From Iodobacter violaceini (GTDB taxonomy: Bacteria; Pseudomonadota; Gammaproteobacteria; Burkholderiales; Chitinibacteraceae): DNA of 64,000 nucleotides. The first letter of the stretch is position 1, and each line of letters begins with the position of its first letter. The DNA is taken from NCBI RefSeq assembly GCF_011601265.1, contig NZ_JAAOLX010000015.1:1-64000 (forward strand). Direction: 5' to 3'. This document shows positions 23,758 through 33,150 of the stretch, in pieces. The position numbers and the translations under genes were made by a program. The notes below the pieces were generated by a model, which saw only the letters and a program-made list of their open reading frames with translations, ran no database searches and was not told the DNA's origin.

Positions 23758-25260
23758 ATGGCAAAGAATAAGCTCAGCTACGAATCTGACATCAAGAACG
23801 CACCAGAAAATATTGCCAAGGGTGAAAAAGAAATATTCTTACGCGATGGCGATGGACTCGAACTACGAATCACGCAATCAGGACGGTACTGGCAGTACCG
23901 CTATACATGGGAAGGCCAGCGCTGCGTTTTCCCAATTAATGGAGATAAAAGCGAGCGGGACGAGAAAGAAACCACAGCTAAAAATGAACTTGCCGAAGCC
24001 AGGCGTTGGGCCGCGTGGTGTAGAGCACAAAAAAATGCCAACCTGGACCCTCGGAAAGTGCGGGCAGAAGCCGAGGCAGCACGCAAACAAGCCATACTTG
24101 ACGCTGAGGCGGAGCAAATTCGCACAGTGCAAGCAAAAGCAGCGCAACTCACGATGAACGATTTGTATGCTCAATGGGATAAAACTCATGGAGTAACACT
24201 AGATGCTCATTGGAGAGCGGTAAGGCGTTCACACTGGCAATGCCACCTTGCGCCCATCATTGGGAGTACCCCCATTGAAGAAGCGAATAAAGTGCCTTTG
24301 ATGGAAGTACACGACCAACTAACTTCCCAAGGAAAAAAAGCAACAGCGCGAAGTGTTTTATCCTTACTCATTCAACTAATCGGCTGGGGGGTGGAACGTG
24401 GCTTAGTCACTGATGATCATAGATTGCTGACTTTCAAACTCCCAAAGAGGCAAGAGGTTGTCACAGATGGGCAAAAATCTGAAAACTTTAAAGCCGATGA
24501 TTACATCATTAAACACGGCATTGAAATTATCGGTCAAGATGGTGAAGACGATAAAGCAGGACGCGCTTTACAGTTTAGCGAGTTAAGAGATTTGCTCAGC
24601 AAAAGCCTGCCCAAATCTTCACAAGCGCTTACCGGAAAGTGCATCATCCGTTATATGCTGGCAACCGGAGTAAGAGCATCACAAGCAGTTCGCTTGCGGT
24701 GGGACTGGGTTTCGCTTGAGCATCGTGTAGTTATCTATCCCACCGGCTCAATGAAAAAACGCAAGATGCACCATGTACACCTGAGCGATTATGCCTTTAA
24801 ACAAATTAGCTTAATGCTGGCAATACGTGTAAATGATTTTGTTTTTCCAGCACCACTTAAAGACGCCGCACACGTTCGCAGAGATAATGTAAGCACTGAC
24901 ATTGCCACCCGCCAGCACTACAGCGGAGACGATTTGGCAAAGCGTATGAAATTACGCCGAGCCATAGACCAGTATAATTTTTACAATCTGACAGGCGGAA
25001 AATGGGCGTTATACGATTTACGCAGAACCGCCGCCACACGCTTAATGGAATTAACTGGCAGCAATTGGGACATCGTACAAAAGATATTGGCCCACTCACA
25101 AAAAGAAACTCGTGGAGAAACAGACAAATACGATAGATATTCAAGATGGGCGGATCGCTGCAATGCGCTTAATCAATGGGGTGAAGCACTAGCCTTATGC
25201 GAAGAAGGATCTGCGCCACTTACAACATCTCAAAACATCATTAAACTAAAAGAAGGCTAA
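23758..25260 (+). CDS. Tyrosine recombinase (island integrase)
   Basis: A 500-residue site-specific recombinase of the P4-like type that would insert and excise the island at tRNA-Arg. An N-terminal arm-DNA-binding domain (about 10-100) and a helical core-binding domain (about 130-230) precede the catalytic domain. The catalytic Arg is in TGVRASQAVRLRW (Arg306), a Lys lies in SMKKRKMHH, box II reads YDLRR (Tyr419 where His is usual, Arg422), His446 is in ILAHS, and the likely nucleophile is Tyr458 in DKYDRYS. It lies 140 bp inside the attL repeat. A Tyr for His in box II occurs in some members, so activity is not excluded. Confidence 0.92.
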   Translation: MAKNKLSYESDIKNAPENIAKGEKEIFLRDGDGLELRITQSGRYWQYRYTWEGQRCVFPINGDKSERDEKETTAKNELAEARRWAAWCRAQKNANLDPRKVRAEAEAARKQAILDAEAEQIRTVQAKAAQLTMNDLYAQWDKTHGVTLDAHWRAVRRSHWQCHLAPIIGSTPIEEANKVPLMEVHDQLTSQGKKATARSVLSLLIQLIGWGVERGLVTDDHRLLTFKLPKRQEVVTDGQKSENFKADDYIIKHGIEIIGQDGEDDKAGRALQFSELRDLLSKSLPKSSQALTGKCIIRYMLATGVRASQAVRLRWDWVSLEHRVVIYPTGSMKKRKMHHVHLSDYAFKQISLMLAIRVNDFVFPAPLKDAAHVRRDNVSTDIATRQHYSGDDLAKRMKLRRAIDQYNFYNLTGGKWALYDLRRTAATRLMELTGSNWDIVQKILAHSQKETRGETDKYDRYSRWADRCNALNQWGEALALCEEGSAPLTTSQNIIKLKEG

Positions 25261-25484
25261 TTCAAACTAAATTAATTAATCATAGCCAAAATCAAAGAAT
25301 TAATTAATTACAAAAACTGAGCAAAAACATTATGTTGCGACTAATGATGATATAAGAGGCTCCATAGCATCGGCATAATGATCACGATATATTTTGCTAT
25401 ACCTAAGTTTAGGTCACGAGAAAATCTTTATTGAATCACTTATAATAGTAATTACAAAAAATATTACGCCCATAGGACGCGTTA

Positions 25485-26369
25485 ATGACACTACTTTCCG
25501 TGAGAAAACCAACTGGAAAAGATCTTGTAGATCTTTTCCTTTTATGTAGCCCCGAACATCTTTTGAAATCACTAAACATTACAAGTGAGAACCAAAGCAG
25601 CGCAGCAGCTAACTTTGATAGCATGGATACATCAGATTTTAACGCATATTTTGGAATGTCTTTAATTTTTGCTGGTAAATCAAAGATTAATAAAAAAAAA
25701 TCTGCCTCTCTAATCCAATCACTATATATTGATCCTGATACTATATTCTGGATAAGTGGGTATATATTTTCTCAACCACCACAAGAAGCACAAATAGAAC
25801 CACCAAAAAGAACACCAACAAATCAAGATATTATAGATCTTTTTCTGCTATGCGCCCCAAATGATGCCTTAGAACAATTAGGAATTTCAGAAGAAAACAG
25901 AAATGATATCGGAAAACATAGCTCTGATAATTTTCAAAGCATATTCAATTTGGCCCTTTTTTATGCTTCCAATTCAAGATCCAATCAAAGAAAATCTTTC
26001 CAGCTTATTCAATCCCTATATATTGACCCTTATTCTTTATTCTCATTCAAAGATATAGCTAATCTCGATGAATTTGAAAAAACAGAAGTACTTATCAAAG
26101 AAATAGAAAAGAAAAATGCAAAGGCTATTCGTGCAAAAGGTGGATATGAAAAATCAAAAAGATCACACCACTCAAAAATAAAAGAGAATGCCTATTCAAC
26201 ATGGAATACTTGGAAAAACAACCCGAAGATGTTTAAAAAGAAGGTTGATTTTGCAGAACATATATTAGAAAAATTCAAAGATTTATCAATCGATAAAGAT
26301 ACGATAATTGGCTGGTGTAAACCATGGGAGCACGAAGCTAAATTATCAAGGGGATGGTGGAAAGAATAA
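25485..26369 (+). CDS. AT-rich protein with an internal duplication, unknown function
   Basis: A 294-residue protein built of two related halves and a basic C-terminal domain. Repeat 1 (about residues 8-90) contains DLVDLFLLCSPEHLLKSLNI and ends SASLIQSLYIDPDTIF; repeat 2 (about 110-190) contains DIIDLFLLCAPNDALEQLGI and ends SFQLIQSLYIDPYSLF. A Lys-rich linker and a C-terminal part (AYSTWNTWKNNPKMFKKKVD, about 230-294) follow. Base composition is clearly richer in A/T than the flanking integrase and primase genes, suggesting separate origin. It lies between integrase and AlpA, where satellites often carry accessory or defence genes. I recognise no family; a DNA-binding or defence role is speculative. 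Confidence 0.7.
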   Translation: MTLLSVRKPTGKDLVDLFLLCSPEHLLKSLNITSENQSSAAANFDSMDTSDFNAYFGMSLIFAGKSKINKKKSASLIQSLYIDPDTIFWISGYIFSQPPQEAQIEPPKRTPTNQDIIDLFLLCAPNDALEQLGISEENRNDIGKHSSDNFQSIFNLALFYASNSRSNQRKSFQLIQSLYIDPYSLFSFKDIANLDEFEKTEVLIKEIEKKNAKAIRAKGGYEKSKRSHHSKIKENAYSTWNTWKNNPKMFKKKVDFAEHILEKFKDLSIDKDTIIGWCKPWEHEAKLSRGWWKE

Positions 26370-26453
26370 AAAAAGAGGATCTGCTAGCAAAGGGGTTTTC
26401 TTCTAATAACTTGGTCCCCAACATGGCGTTTTTTCTCCGAGAAGAAGCACCAC

Positions 26454-26684
26454 ATGTCACAGCATATCAATTCGAAAATCCCCCTCCCATCCTATGGCTC
26501 TCTGCCAGTAAGTGGCTTTGTGCGGCAACCTGCAGTCCTCGCTTGTGTTCCTTTTTCTGCGACTACTTTGTGGCGAAAATGCAGAGCGGGGTCTTTTCCA
26601 AGCCCCGTCAAGTTATCTGAGCGCGTAACAGCATGGCGTGTAGAAGATGTAAGGCAATGGCTTAAGACGCAAGGTACCATCTAA
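26454..26684 (+). CDS. AlpA-family excisionase/regulator
   Basis: A 76-residue MerR-like helix-turn-helix protein. The segment VLACVPFSATTLWRKCRAGS, then FPSPVKLSERVTAWRVEDVR and QWLK, is the classic AlpA signature, with the recognition helix at about residues 35-50. AlpA proteins activate or direct excision of P4-like elements and control the integrase. It starts at ATG 26454; an overlapping longer frame on the same strand lacks these features. It is followed at once (TAATG overlap) by a small ORF and then the replication genes. Confidence 0.88.
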   Translation: MSQHINSKIPLPSYGSLPVSGFVRQPAVLACVPFSATTLWRKCRAGSFPSPVKLSERVTAWRVEDVRQWLKTQGTI

Positions 26685-26878
26685 TGACTGCGCTACACTC
26701 ACTTAGTAATACAGGGCCATATTTAAGCCCTTATACCAAGATTCAAACCACATTGAATCAGACAGAAGATGGTACTGATCACCTTCCTAATGAAATTGCC
26801 TGTAGATCGCTCGCCTCAGCTGCAGTCAGAATCACTGTGATTATCCTGCTTGATATGGCGGCATGTTTCCATGCATAG
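26684..26878 (+). CDS. Small ORF after alpA, unknown
   Basis: Sixty-four residues from an ATG that overlaps the alpA stop (TAATG), which suggests coupled translation. The product has no recognised domain; it is Thr/Leu-rich and ends with a hydrophobic stretch (ITVIILLDMAACFHA). Small unassigned genes commonly sit at this position in such elements. Support is positional only. Confidence 0.4.
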   Translation: MTALHSLSNTGPYLSPYTKIQTTLNQTEDGTDHLPNEIACRSLASAAVRITVIILLDMAACFHA

Positions 26879-26974
26879 CGAGGTTCAGCCAAGTACCACC
26901 AGATATAGAAGCAAGGTCAGAAATACCCTTTTTGCTGCTGTAATCGTCCCAATAATCCTGTAAAGAGCAATTTT

Positions 26975-27187
26975 ATGAAATACCCGTTTATCACGGGTGT
27001 GGCTACTGCTACGCCCAAAAAAGCTGAAGCACCTATCTTTAAGACTCCTGCGCAATTAAATAAGGGCAAGACCCGCTGCATTTCAATACAGCAAAACGCC
27101 ATAGCGATAGCTATTGAGGCTAAGCTCTTACGGCCTAAAACAAGGGGTTATGCATGGTCCTTCCCTAAGCAGGAAGCTAAAGCATGA
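26975..27187 (+). CDS. Small basic protein upstream of primase
   Basis: A 70-residue basic protein (MKYPFITGVATATPKKAEAP...) whose stop overlaps the primase start as ATGA. A weak AAAGAG lies upstream. No domain is recognised. The coupling to the primase suggests a role in the replication module, perhaps as an accessory DNA-binding protein. Confidence 0.5.
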   Translation: MKYPFITGVATATPKKAEAPIFKTPAQLNKGKTRCISIQQNAIAIAIEAKLLRPKTRGYAWSFPKQEAKA

Positions 27188-28245
27188 ATCAATCATTTAG
27201 CCAACAAGTCAAACTAGCCTCTCAGGGATATTGGCCACTTATTCTTACCCGCATGGGGATCAACCCCAAATTATTAGATGGCCGCAATCATCCATGCCCA
27301 GCGTGCGGAGGTGTTGATAGGTTTCAATTTACATCTCGCGGCAACGGTGCTGATTATGGTCGCTTTGCCTGCCGGGGCATGAACAAGCAAGGAGGGGATG
27401 GCTTTAGTTTGGTTATGCATGTCTTTGACCTAAGTTTTCCTAAAGCCATCATGGCAGTAGCAAAAGTACTGGGCATCAATATAAATGGGCCACGATTAGC
27501 AATGCCAGTCATACCTGTGCAACCTCCCCCCCCAGTCATTGACAACACCACCAAGTTACAAGCGATATTGGATAACTGTCAGCAAATCCGTACCGGTAAT
27601 ACGGCTGGTAAATACCTCATCAACCGTGGCTTATCTGCAGATTACTGGCCCGCCAGTGGTGTGCTGCGCTTTGCCAGTGCTTTGGATTACTGGCATAGCA
27701 ATGATGAAGATAAGCCCATCAAACTAGGCGTGTGGCCTGCCCTAGTCGCTCATATCCAAAAGCCTGATGGCTCACTGGCTGGTATTCATCGCATTTATCT
27801 AAGCCAAGCCGGTCACAAGGCCGATATCGCAGCTATTAATGGAGAAGTCCCCCCTAGCAAGAAATTGCAATCAGCCCATACAGGCGCAATCCGTGGTGCT
27901 GCTTGCCGCTTATTCCCGATTGGCGAGGATGGCCGCTTAGCGCTAACAGAAGGGATAGAAACCGCCATCGCCGTACATAGAATGACGGGCTTAGCTGTGT
28001 GGGCGTGTATCTCTGCCGGTGGGCTAAGAAACGTAGTGCTACCAGACAATGTGCGTGAGGTACTGATATATGGCGATAACGACTTGCCTGATGAAAAGAA
28101 CCGAAATGCAGGCAAAGAAAGTGCTTATTTTTTGGCGGCCAGGCAGCTTGCGATGGGCAAAGCAGTCAAAGTTCTATTACCACCGTTAGCGGGCATAGAT
28201 TGGTTGGACGTACTAAGCAATGAGTTAAATAGAGCAATATCATGA
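27184..28245 (+). CDS. Primase: zinc ribbon plus Toprim domain
   Basis: A 353-residue DNA primase of the phage-satellite/P4-alpha type. A primase-helicase zinc-binding domain at the N-terminus has CPACGGVDRFQF (Cys38, Cys41) and FACRG (Cys63). A Toprim domain (about 245-330) has the acidic motif LTEGIETAIAVHRMTGLAVW and the later YGDND motif that binds magnesium. It synthesises primers for replication of the excised element. Start and stop both overlap neighbours by 4 nt (ATGA), so it forms a tight operon with the small upstream gene and the DUF927 helicase. Confidence 0.9.
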   Translation: MNQSFSQQVKLASQGYWPLILTRMGINPKLLDGRNHPCPACGGVDRFQFTSRGNGADYGRFACRGMNKQGGDGFSLVMHVFDLSFPKAIMAVAKVLGININGPRLAMPVIPVQPPPPVIDNTTKLQAILDNCQQIRTGNTAGKYLINRGLSADYWPASGVLRFASALDYWHSNDEDKPIKLGVWPALVAHIQKPDGSLAGIHRIYLSQAGHKADIAAINGEVPPSKKLQSAHTGAIRGAACRLFPIGEDGRLALTEGIETAIAVHRMTGLAVWACISAGGLRNVVLPDNVREVLIYGDNDLPDEKNRNAGKESAYFLAARQLAMGKAVKVLLPPLAGIDWLDVLSNELNRAIS

Positions 28246-30050
28246 TGCTGAATAATTTGAATGCAATCTCTCAATTTAATACCGCCAATCCAGATAACAC
28301 CACTTACCTGGCACCTAAAGCGGACTCAGAAATTAGCGCCAATAGCGTAACCGAATATTACTTCGTACAAAATAGCGATCTGATTTATGTTGGCACTAAG
28401 ATTGACCACACTACTGGTGAAAGACAGAATTTAGCCCCATTGCGTCTGTGCAAAACGCTGGCCGTTATTGGGCAAGGGATTGATGATTACGGCGATCATT
28501 CCCGCGTATTGCAGTGGTCTGATTCTCTCACCAAGCAAGAGCATACGCTGGCACTCGCAGCAGCGGACATTGGCGAACGTGACGGCTGGAAGTTATTAAA
28601 CAGCAAAGGCTTAGCTGTGGCATCGGGTAGAGCCGCACGTGAAAAACTGGCTGATTACTTGCAAAGCCAAGGCGGTCAAACACGCTATCTCATCGCCAAT
28701 CAATCAGGCTGGAAATGTGGGGCATTTGTACTACCAACCGGCGAAGTCATAGGCACTCCAGAAAGCAGAATATTGTATCCCGCATCTGCAACATACCTGC
28801 CCGCCTTTGCCCAGCGCGGCACGTCGGCAGAGTGGCGAAATACCGTAGGCGCACTGGCAAAAGACAATCCGCTAGCGATGACCGCCGTAGCTTGCTCATT
28901 AGCAGGAGCACTATTAGAGCTAATTGAAGCTCGTGACGGTATCGGCCTGCACCTGCATACCGAAACATCCAGTGGTAAATCCACCTGTGCTGATGTTGCA
29001 GCGAGCATATGGGGCAGCCCCGTCAAGTTAATGCAATCCTGGGATGGAACAGGAGTTGGCCTTACTAATTCAGCGGAATTTTCTAATAGCATGATGCTTT
29101 ACTTGGATGAAATCGGCGCTGGAGATAGTAAAAAAATGGGCAGCATCATTTACACCATGCTCAATGGGGTTTCTCGTACCCAAGGCCACAAAGATGGCGG
29201 CAATCGGGCTAAACGCTCATGGTTAATGTCTTTGATTTCAACCGGCGAAATCCCCATGAGTCAGTTTCTAAATGAAGGCGGCCATACGGTACGGGGCGGA
29301 CAAGAAATCCGCATGCTGGATATTCCTGCCGATGTGGGCCGCTACCGTGCGTTTGACAGCATTCATGGTTGTAAAAATGGCGGCGATTTTGCTATCAAAC
29401 TGACTGCCGCAGCACGCAGCCATTACGGCAGCATAGGCCGTGAGTTTGTCGAATGGTTAATGGCCAATAAAGACAGCGTTAAAGACCAAGTAAGCGCAGC
29501 AGAAAACCGCATGCTACTGGAGCTACCCGCCTATGCCGCCCCCACAGTGCAACGTGCGACGCGTAAGTTTGCCATTTTGGCTGCGGCATTAGAAATGGCC
29601 GCAAAGGCGCAGTTGACGGGCTGGACAGTGGAAGAATCCTATCAGGCAGTAGCAACAACATGGCAGCGCTGGTTATCTGTATTTGGCATGAGCAGCCGTG
29701 ATGACGAAAGACTGATTGAGCAAGCGAATGGGATACTGGCATCGCATCAGTTCTCACGCTTTGTGGTGCTGCCGATGACTGATAAAGAACCAGTCACTCA
29801 AAACCTAATGGGGTATAAACGCATTCAAGATGGCAGAGATGTTTTTCTGGTACAGCCTCACGCGTTTAAAAACGAAATAATCAAAGGGTATGAAATGAAG
29901 AAAGCATGCGATGTTTTACATAAAGCGGGCATGCTAGAAAAACCCCAAGGCCGTGATGGTTGGTCAACCGCAATCGGTAGCAGATTAGGGCAAGGTTATA
30001 AAATGCGGCTACGCCTATGCGATGAACCAGAGGCGACAAATCACACCTAG
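28242..30050 (+). CDS. DUF927 domain ATPase/helicase of the replication module
   Basis: A 602-residue protein with the DUF927 domain and a Walker A motif, HTETSSGKSTCADVAASIWG (about residues 243-262), followed by MLYLDEIGAG as Walker B. DUF927 proteins accompany satellite primases and are thought to be replicative helicases. It is coupled to the primase by a 4-nt overlap. The C-terminal part, with a possible winged helix, is typical of the family. It should unwind the element's origin, and an iteron-like cluster lies 1.8 kb downstream. Confidence 0.88.
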   Translation: MMLNNLNAISQFNTANPDNTTYLAPKADSEISANSVTEYYFVQNSDLIYVGTKIDHTTGERQNLAPLRLCKTLAVIGQGIDDYGDHSRVLQWSDSLTKQEHTLALAAADIGERDGWKLLNSKGLAVASGRAAREKLADYLQSQGGQTRYLIANQSGWKCGAFVLPTGEVIGTPESRILYPASATYLPAFAQRGTSAEWRNTVGALAKDNPLAMTAVACSLAGALLELIEARDGIGLHLHTETSSGKSTCADVAASIWGSPVKLMQSWDGTGVGLTNSAEFSNSMMLYLDEIGAGDSKKMGSIIYTMLNGVSRTQGHKDGGNRAKRSWLMSLISTGEIPMSQFLNEGGHTVRGGQEIRMLDIPADVGRYRAFDSIHGCKNGGDFAIKLTAAARSHYGSIGREFVEWLMANKDSVKDQVSAAENRMLLELPAYAAPTVQRATRKFAILAAALEMAAKAQLTGWTVEESYQAVATTWQRWLSVFGMSSRDDERLIEQANGILASHQFSRFVVLPMTDKEPVTQNLMGYKRIQDGRDVFLVQPHAFKNEIIKGYEMKKACDVLHKAGMLEKPQGRDGWSTAIGSRLGQGYKMRLRLCDEPEATNHT

Positions 30051-30283
30051 ACACACCCCTCCTAAGACTAAGCCAGCTCATACAGCGTGTGTTCAACTGG
30101 ATGAGAATTTGTTGTGTAAAATCTTCAATCATCCCGATAGACCAGCTGTTTGCACAGCGCCGCAACCATCGTTTGAGATGTGCGAGAGTAAACATCAGCC
30201 GATGTTTTATTTGACGCAACTTGAAGTTGCGACCGCCCCTAAGCAAACATCCGACAGCAACAACTAATCAGGCAAATTAATCT

Positions 30284-31783
30284 ATGAGTAAAAAGAACAC
30301 TGGAAAGCAATCTAAAAGATTTTTAGGTTCTTTCACACTGAAGGATGGGCGGGCAGTTACTGGCGAATTACAACTAAAGGGTGCAAGTACTTTACTCAAA
30401 CTACACTCAGATCAACCGCTGGATAGTCTTACTGGCTCGGATAAGCATATTGAAGGTATGGCTTATTCGGGGGAATATTTGACCCTAATAGATTGCCTCT
30501 GCTCTAGCACAGGACACTTTTTCTGGAAAAATGAAGCAAGTAATTATCACGCAGATATCTTCCCCCATTATGTCGCAATTGGCCGAACACATCTCATTGC
30601 CAACCAAGCCAACATCAAAACCATTGAATTCACAACGACTGATCTATCAACTATTTTTTACGATTTTGACGCATTTGGTAAGGTAATTGATGCCAAATCA
30701 ATCATTGATATAGTGTTGAAAGATATACGCACTCATCGACCAGTTGAGTCTGGAGATATGCCAATCGTTAGCTACTTCACAGGAAAGACTTGCATCGCGG
30801 AAATATCCACAATGATTGGCAAAATATCGGTACGTCATCGCCCAAGTTACAGTATGGGAGGCCCGTCAGGGTTCAACATAAAAAACAGCATGTTGATCTC
30901 TATCGAGCCTGAAAATCCGATTACATTTGATGAAGCAATAATCAAAATGAATGACATTGCTAGCTTTCTGTCCATTTTAGCTGGCCGTGCTCAAGGCATT
31001 AACGACATTCAAGTATTCACGATTGAAGCTACCAAAGAATATCCCCAAGCAGTGTCTATTTATCCTAGTTATCGCTGGAAATGCTCAGATAAAAATGCAG
31101 TAGACAAGCCAAATCCAAGGGATGTTCCCCTTAACGCAATCACTCACCCTGCAGAATTCAGCAATGTGCTCACCCATTGGATTAGTCGCCAATCAACTTG
31201 GCGTTTAGCACGATCAAGGAGCTTGAATTGCCTTCGTGAAGGAAACAAGTACGGGCCCGACAGGCTTGTTGCAGCAGCAAATATGTTCGACATCCTGCCT
31301 ATAGATGCCACACCAACATCAAACGAGTTATCAAGTGAAATCGTCGAAGCACGAGATCAATGTAAAAAGATTTTCAGAGCTATACCTGACGGAGTAGATA
31401 GGAGTAGCGTACTGGGCGCACTTGGTCGGCTCGGAAAACCATCACTTCCAAAGAAAGTAGCTCACAGAGTAGATATTGTTCACTCGAAATTAGGTTGCCA
31501 CTTTCAAAATCTAGATGAGGTGGCTGCGATAGCGGTGAAGTGTCGTAACTACTTTGTTCATGGATCAAAAGAAATTGAATTTGACAAAATAGAGCACCTA
31601 TTGCCATTTCTTACAGATGCTCTTGAGTTTATCTTTACCGCTTCTGATCTGATTGAATCTGGATGGGAGACTCAAATATGGAGTAATGGGCAACACGGCA
31701 TGCGGCACACTTTTGGTCGTTTCAAGGTTGAATACGGGAGCTCATCATCTGAGCTTCTAAGCTTAACTCAAAAACTAGATTGA
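30284..31783 (+). CDS. ApeA-like HEPN anti-phage protein
   Basis: A 499-residue protein. The N-terminal part (about 1-300, FLGSFTLKDGRAVTGELQLK, later DEAIIKMNDIASFLSILAGR) resembles the ApeA N-terminal domain. The C-terminal 150 residues are helical and carry RNYFVH (Arg421 to His426), an R-x4-H motif of HEPN ribonucleases. In ApeA proteins this pairing gives abortive-infection-type phage defence, probably by RNA cleavage after infection. It has its own ribosome site and is not overlapped with the replication genes. It is cargo of the island. The assignment rests on the HEPN motif and overall layout. Confidence 0.68.
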   Translation: MSKKNTGKQSKRFLGSFTLKDGRAVTGELQLKGASTLLKLHSDQPLDSLTGSDKHIEGMAYSGEYLTLIDCLCSSTGHFFWKNEASNYHADIFPHYVAIGRTHLIANQANIKTIEFTTTDLSTIFYDFDAFGKVIDAKSIIDIVLKDIRTHRPVESGDMPIVSYFTGKTCIAEISTMIGKISVRHRPSYSMGGPSGFNIKNSMLISIEPENPITFDEAIIKMNDIASFLSILAGRAQGINDIQVFTIEATKEYPQAVSIYPSYRWKCSDKNAVDKPNPRDVPLNAITHPAEFSNVLTHWISRQSTWRLARSRSLNCLREGNKYGPDRLVAAANMFDILPIDATPTSNELSSEIVEARDQCKKIFRAIPDGVDRSSVLGALGRLGKPSLPKKVAHRVDIVHSKLGCHFQNLDEVAAIAVKCRNYFVHGSKEIEFDKIEHLLPFLTDALEFIFTASDLIESGWETQIWSNGQHGMRHTFGRFKVEYGSSSSELLSLTQKLD

Positions 31784-32217
31784 TTAGGGTATGTATGAAC
31801 ATAGTTACCTAAGGGCAAAACCCACTGCATACACTGCATATCTGCATTCAAGCTATCTAAGTCCCTATATTTATTGATTTTTAGTGTATGCAGTGCGTAT
31901 GCAGTTAGGGAGTTGTATGCAGTGGGGTAAAAAGAAGGGGGTAGAGAGGCGTGCAGTAAAGCAAGCGGGTATGCAGTGCATTTTTGCTTACTGCATACGC
32001 AAAAACCTAGCAAATATGCGGCTTAAAGTGATATGTATGCAGATATGCAGTGTATGCATCATTTTTTTACTTGTATAAACCTAGAACCAATAAAAATATT
32101 TATCCTTGATAGGACTTCAATTACAAATAGCGATATCCTTAGTGTGATAAATAGGGTTTGGAAATTGCTAGTGCATTTTATCGTGGTGCTGAAAAATACA
32201 TTATTCAAGGTTGAAAT
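31784..32217. other. Gene-free stretch carrying the iteron-like cluster
   Basis: No gene of credible length is seen. The region is dominated by repeated TATGCAGT and by a long AT tract at 32060-32210. The latter could hold the promoter of the 310-residue gene. Confidence 0.65.
31824..32060. repeat. Iteron-like cluster of TATGCAGT on both strands
   Basis: Eight exact TATGCAGT octamers occur in about 230 bp: plus strand at 31887, 31898, 31916, 31970 and 32044; minus strand at 31824-31831, 31833-31840 and 31990-31997. Near matches (TATGCAGA at 32036, TATGCATC at 32053) add to the density. They often occur as GTATGCAGTG. Such repeats downstream of a primase/helicase pair are typical of a replication origin of a P4-like element; a large regulatory region is the alternative. 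Confidence 0.7.
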
Positions 32218-33150
32218 ATGGCTTTCTTCTTCAAAGGCTTCCGACTAAACATTGCATGGAAAATGTCTGCTGGTGATGAGAGTATTCGTCAATATTTAAG
32301 AGATAAGTTTTTTGCAAAAACCAGCAATGGCTATTGGCTGGCTTGGCATCAAGATCATTTGGCTGAGATCGCCGTATTACCGCCTGAGCACCTCGTTGAT
32401 CAGCCTTGCGAGTGGCTACACAATGCAGAAAGCATTGAAGCTGCGATTGCAATGGTTGAATCAGGGCACTATTCAAGCCTAAATAGCTGGGAGCGTATAA
32501 AGCAGAGAGTTAAACCATTACGGCCAGAGCTGGAAGCTCGAATCAAAGCTTGCTATCCACACGGCCAGCTACAACACATTAGTAAAGAGCAGTGCAATTT
32601 CACCTATATAGGGCCAATACAAAAGGCACTCAATACTCAATTACCGGTGCTGGGTGCTCAATTAGAAGATAATCATTTTAACCAATGGTCTCAATTAGAG
32701 CGTATTGCGAAAGGACACATATTTGAAGTACAGCAGCCAAATCTCCCTTGGCCTGCCCGACTAACTTGGGCAAAAAAAACAGGAAAAACCTATGTGTCCT
32801 GCTACCTCACATTGAGCACCGTATTTCCTGCTTATGATTTGCAATATCATATTTGGTCTCCAGTAAGTGATGATGCACATGGTATTTTAATAGACAACTA
32901 TTCTGTAGGTGCGTGGGGGGCGATTAACCAGCTTATCGCAGATTGCTGCGGGCAATTTGGCTTATATCCACTCAGCAAAGACGAACTTAATCAAATCGTC
33001 CCTTTTGTCACCGAAGGCATGATCACAGATGACGAAGATGATCCCGACTTTGATCAACTTATGAGCGATGAAATAAGCAAATTTGAATATTCTCGCAGCC
33101 AAGAGCAATGTCAATGCCATGTATATTGCTGCTTGTTTCAAGGGCATTAA
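32218..33150 (+). CDS. Hypothetical protein, 310 residues, on the island
   Basis: A soluble protein with no signal peptide, starting MAFFFKGFRLNIAWKM behind an AAGG. It has an internal aromatic-rich region (WSQLERIAKGHIFEVQQPNL, then PWPARLTW), an acidic stretch near the end (TDDEDDPDFDQLMSDE) and a Cys-rich tail (EQCQCHVYCC). I recognise no family. It sits between the iteron cluster and vgrG, so it may belong with either the replication module or the T6SS cargo; sequence does not decide. Confidence 0.6.
   Translation: MAFFFKGFRLNIAWKMSAGDESIRQYLRDKFFAKTSNGYWLAWHQDHLAEIAVLPPEHLVDQPCEWLHNAESIEAAIAMVESGHYSSLNSWERIKQRVKPLRPELEARIKACYPHGQLQHISKEQCNFTYIGPIQKALNTQLPVLGAQLEDNHFNQWSQLERIAKGHIFEVQQPNLPWPARLTWAKKTGKTYVSCYLTLSTVFPAYDLQYHIWSPVSDDAHGILIDNYSVGAWGAINQLIADCCGQFGLYPLSKDELNQIVPFVTEGMITDDEDDPDFDQLMSDEISKFEYSRSQEQCQCHVYCCLFQGH

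Noticed and set aside
26354-26620. 88-codon frame between the duplicated protein and alpA
   Set aside because: It overlaps alpA in another frame and shows no features; alpA has the recognised signature.
30022-30267. 81-codon plus-strand frame after the DUF927 gene
   Set aside because: It overlaps the DUF927 end by 29 nt, lacks a Shine-Dalgarno and has low-complexity Pro/Thr-rich sequence; too weak to call.
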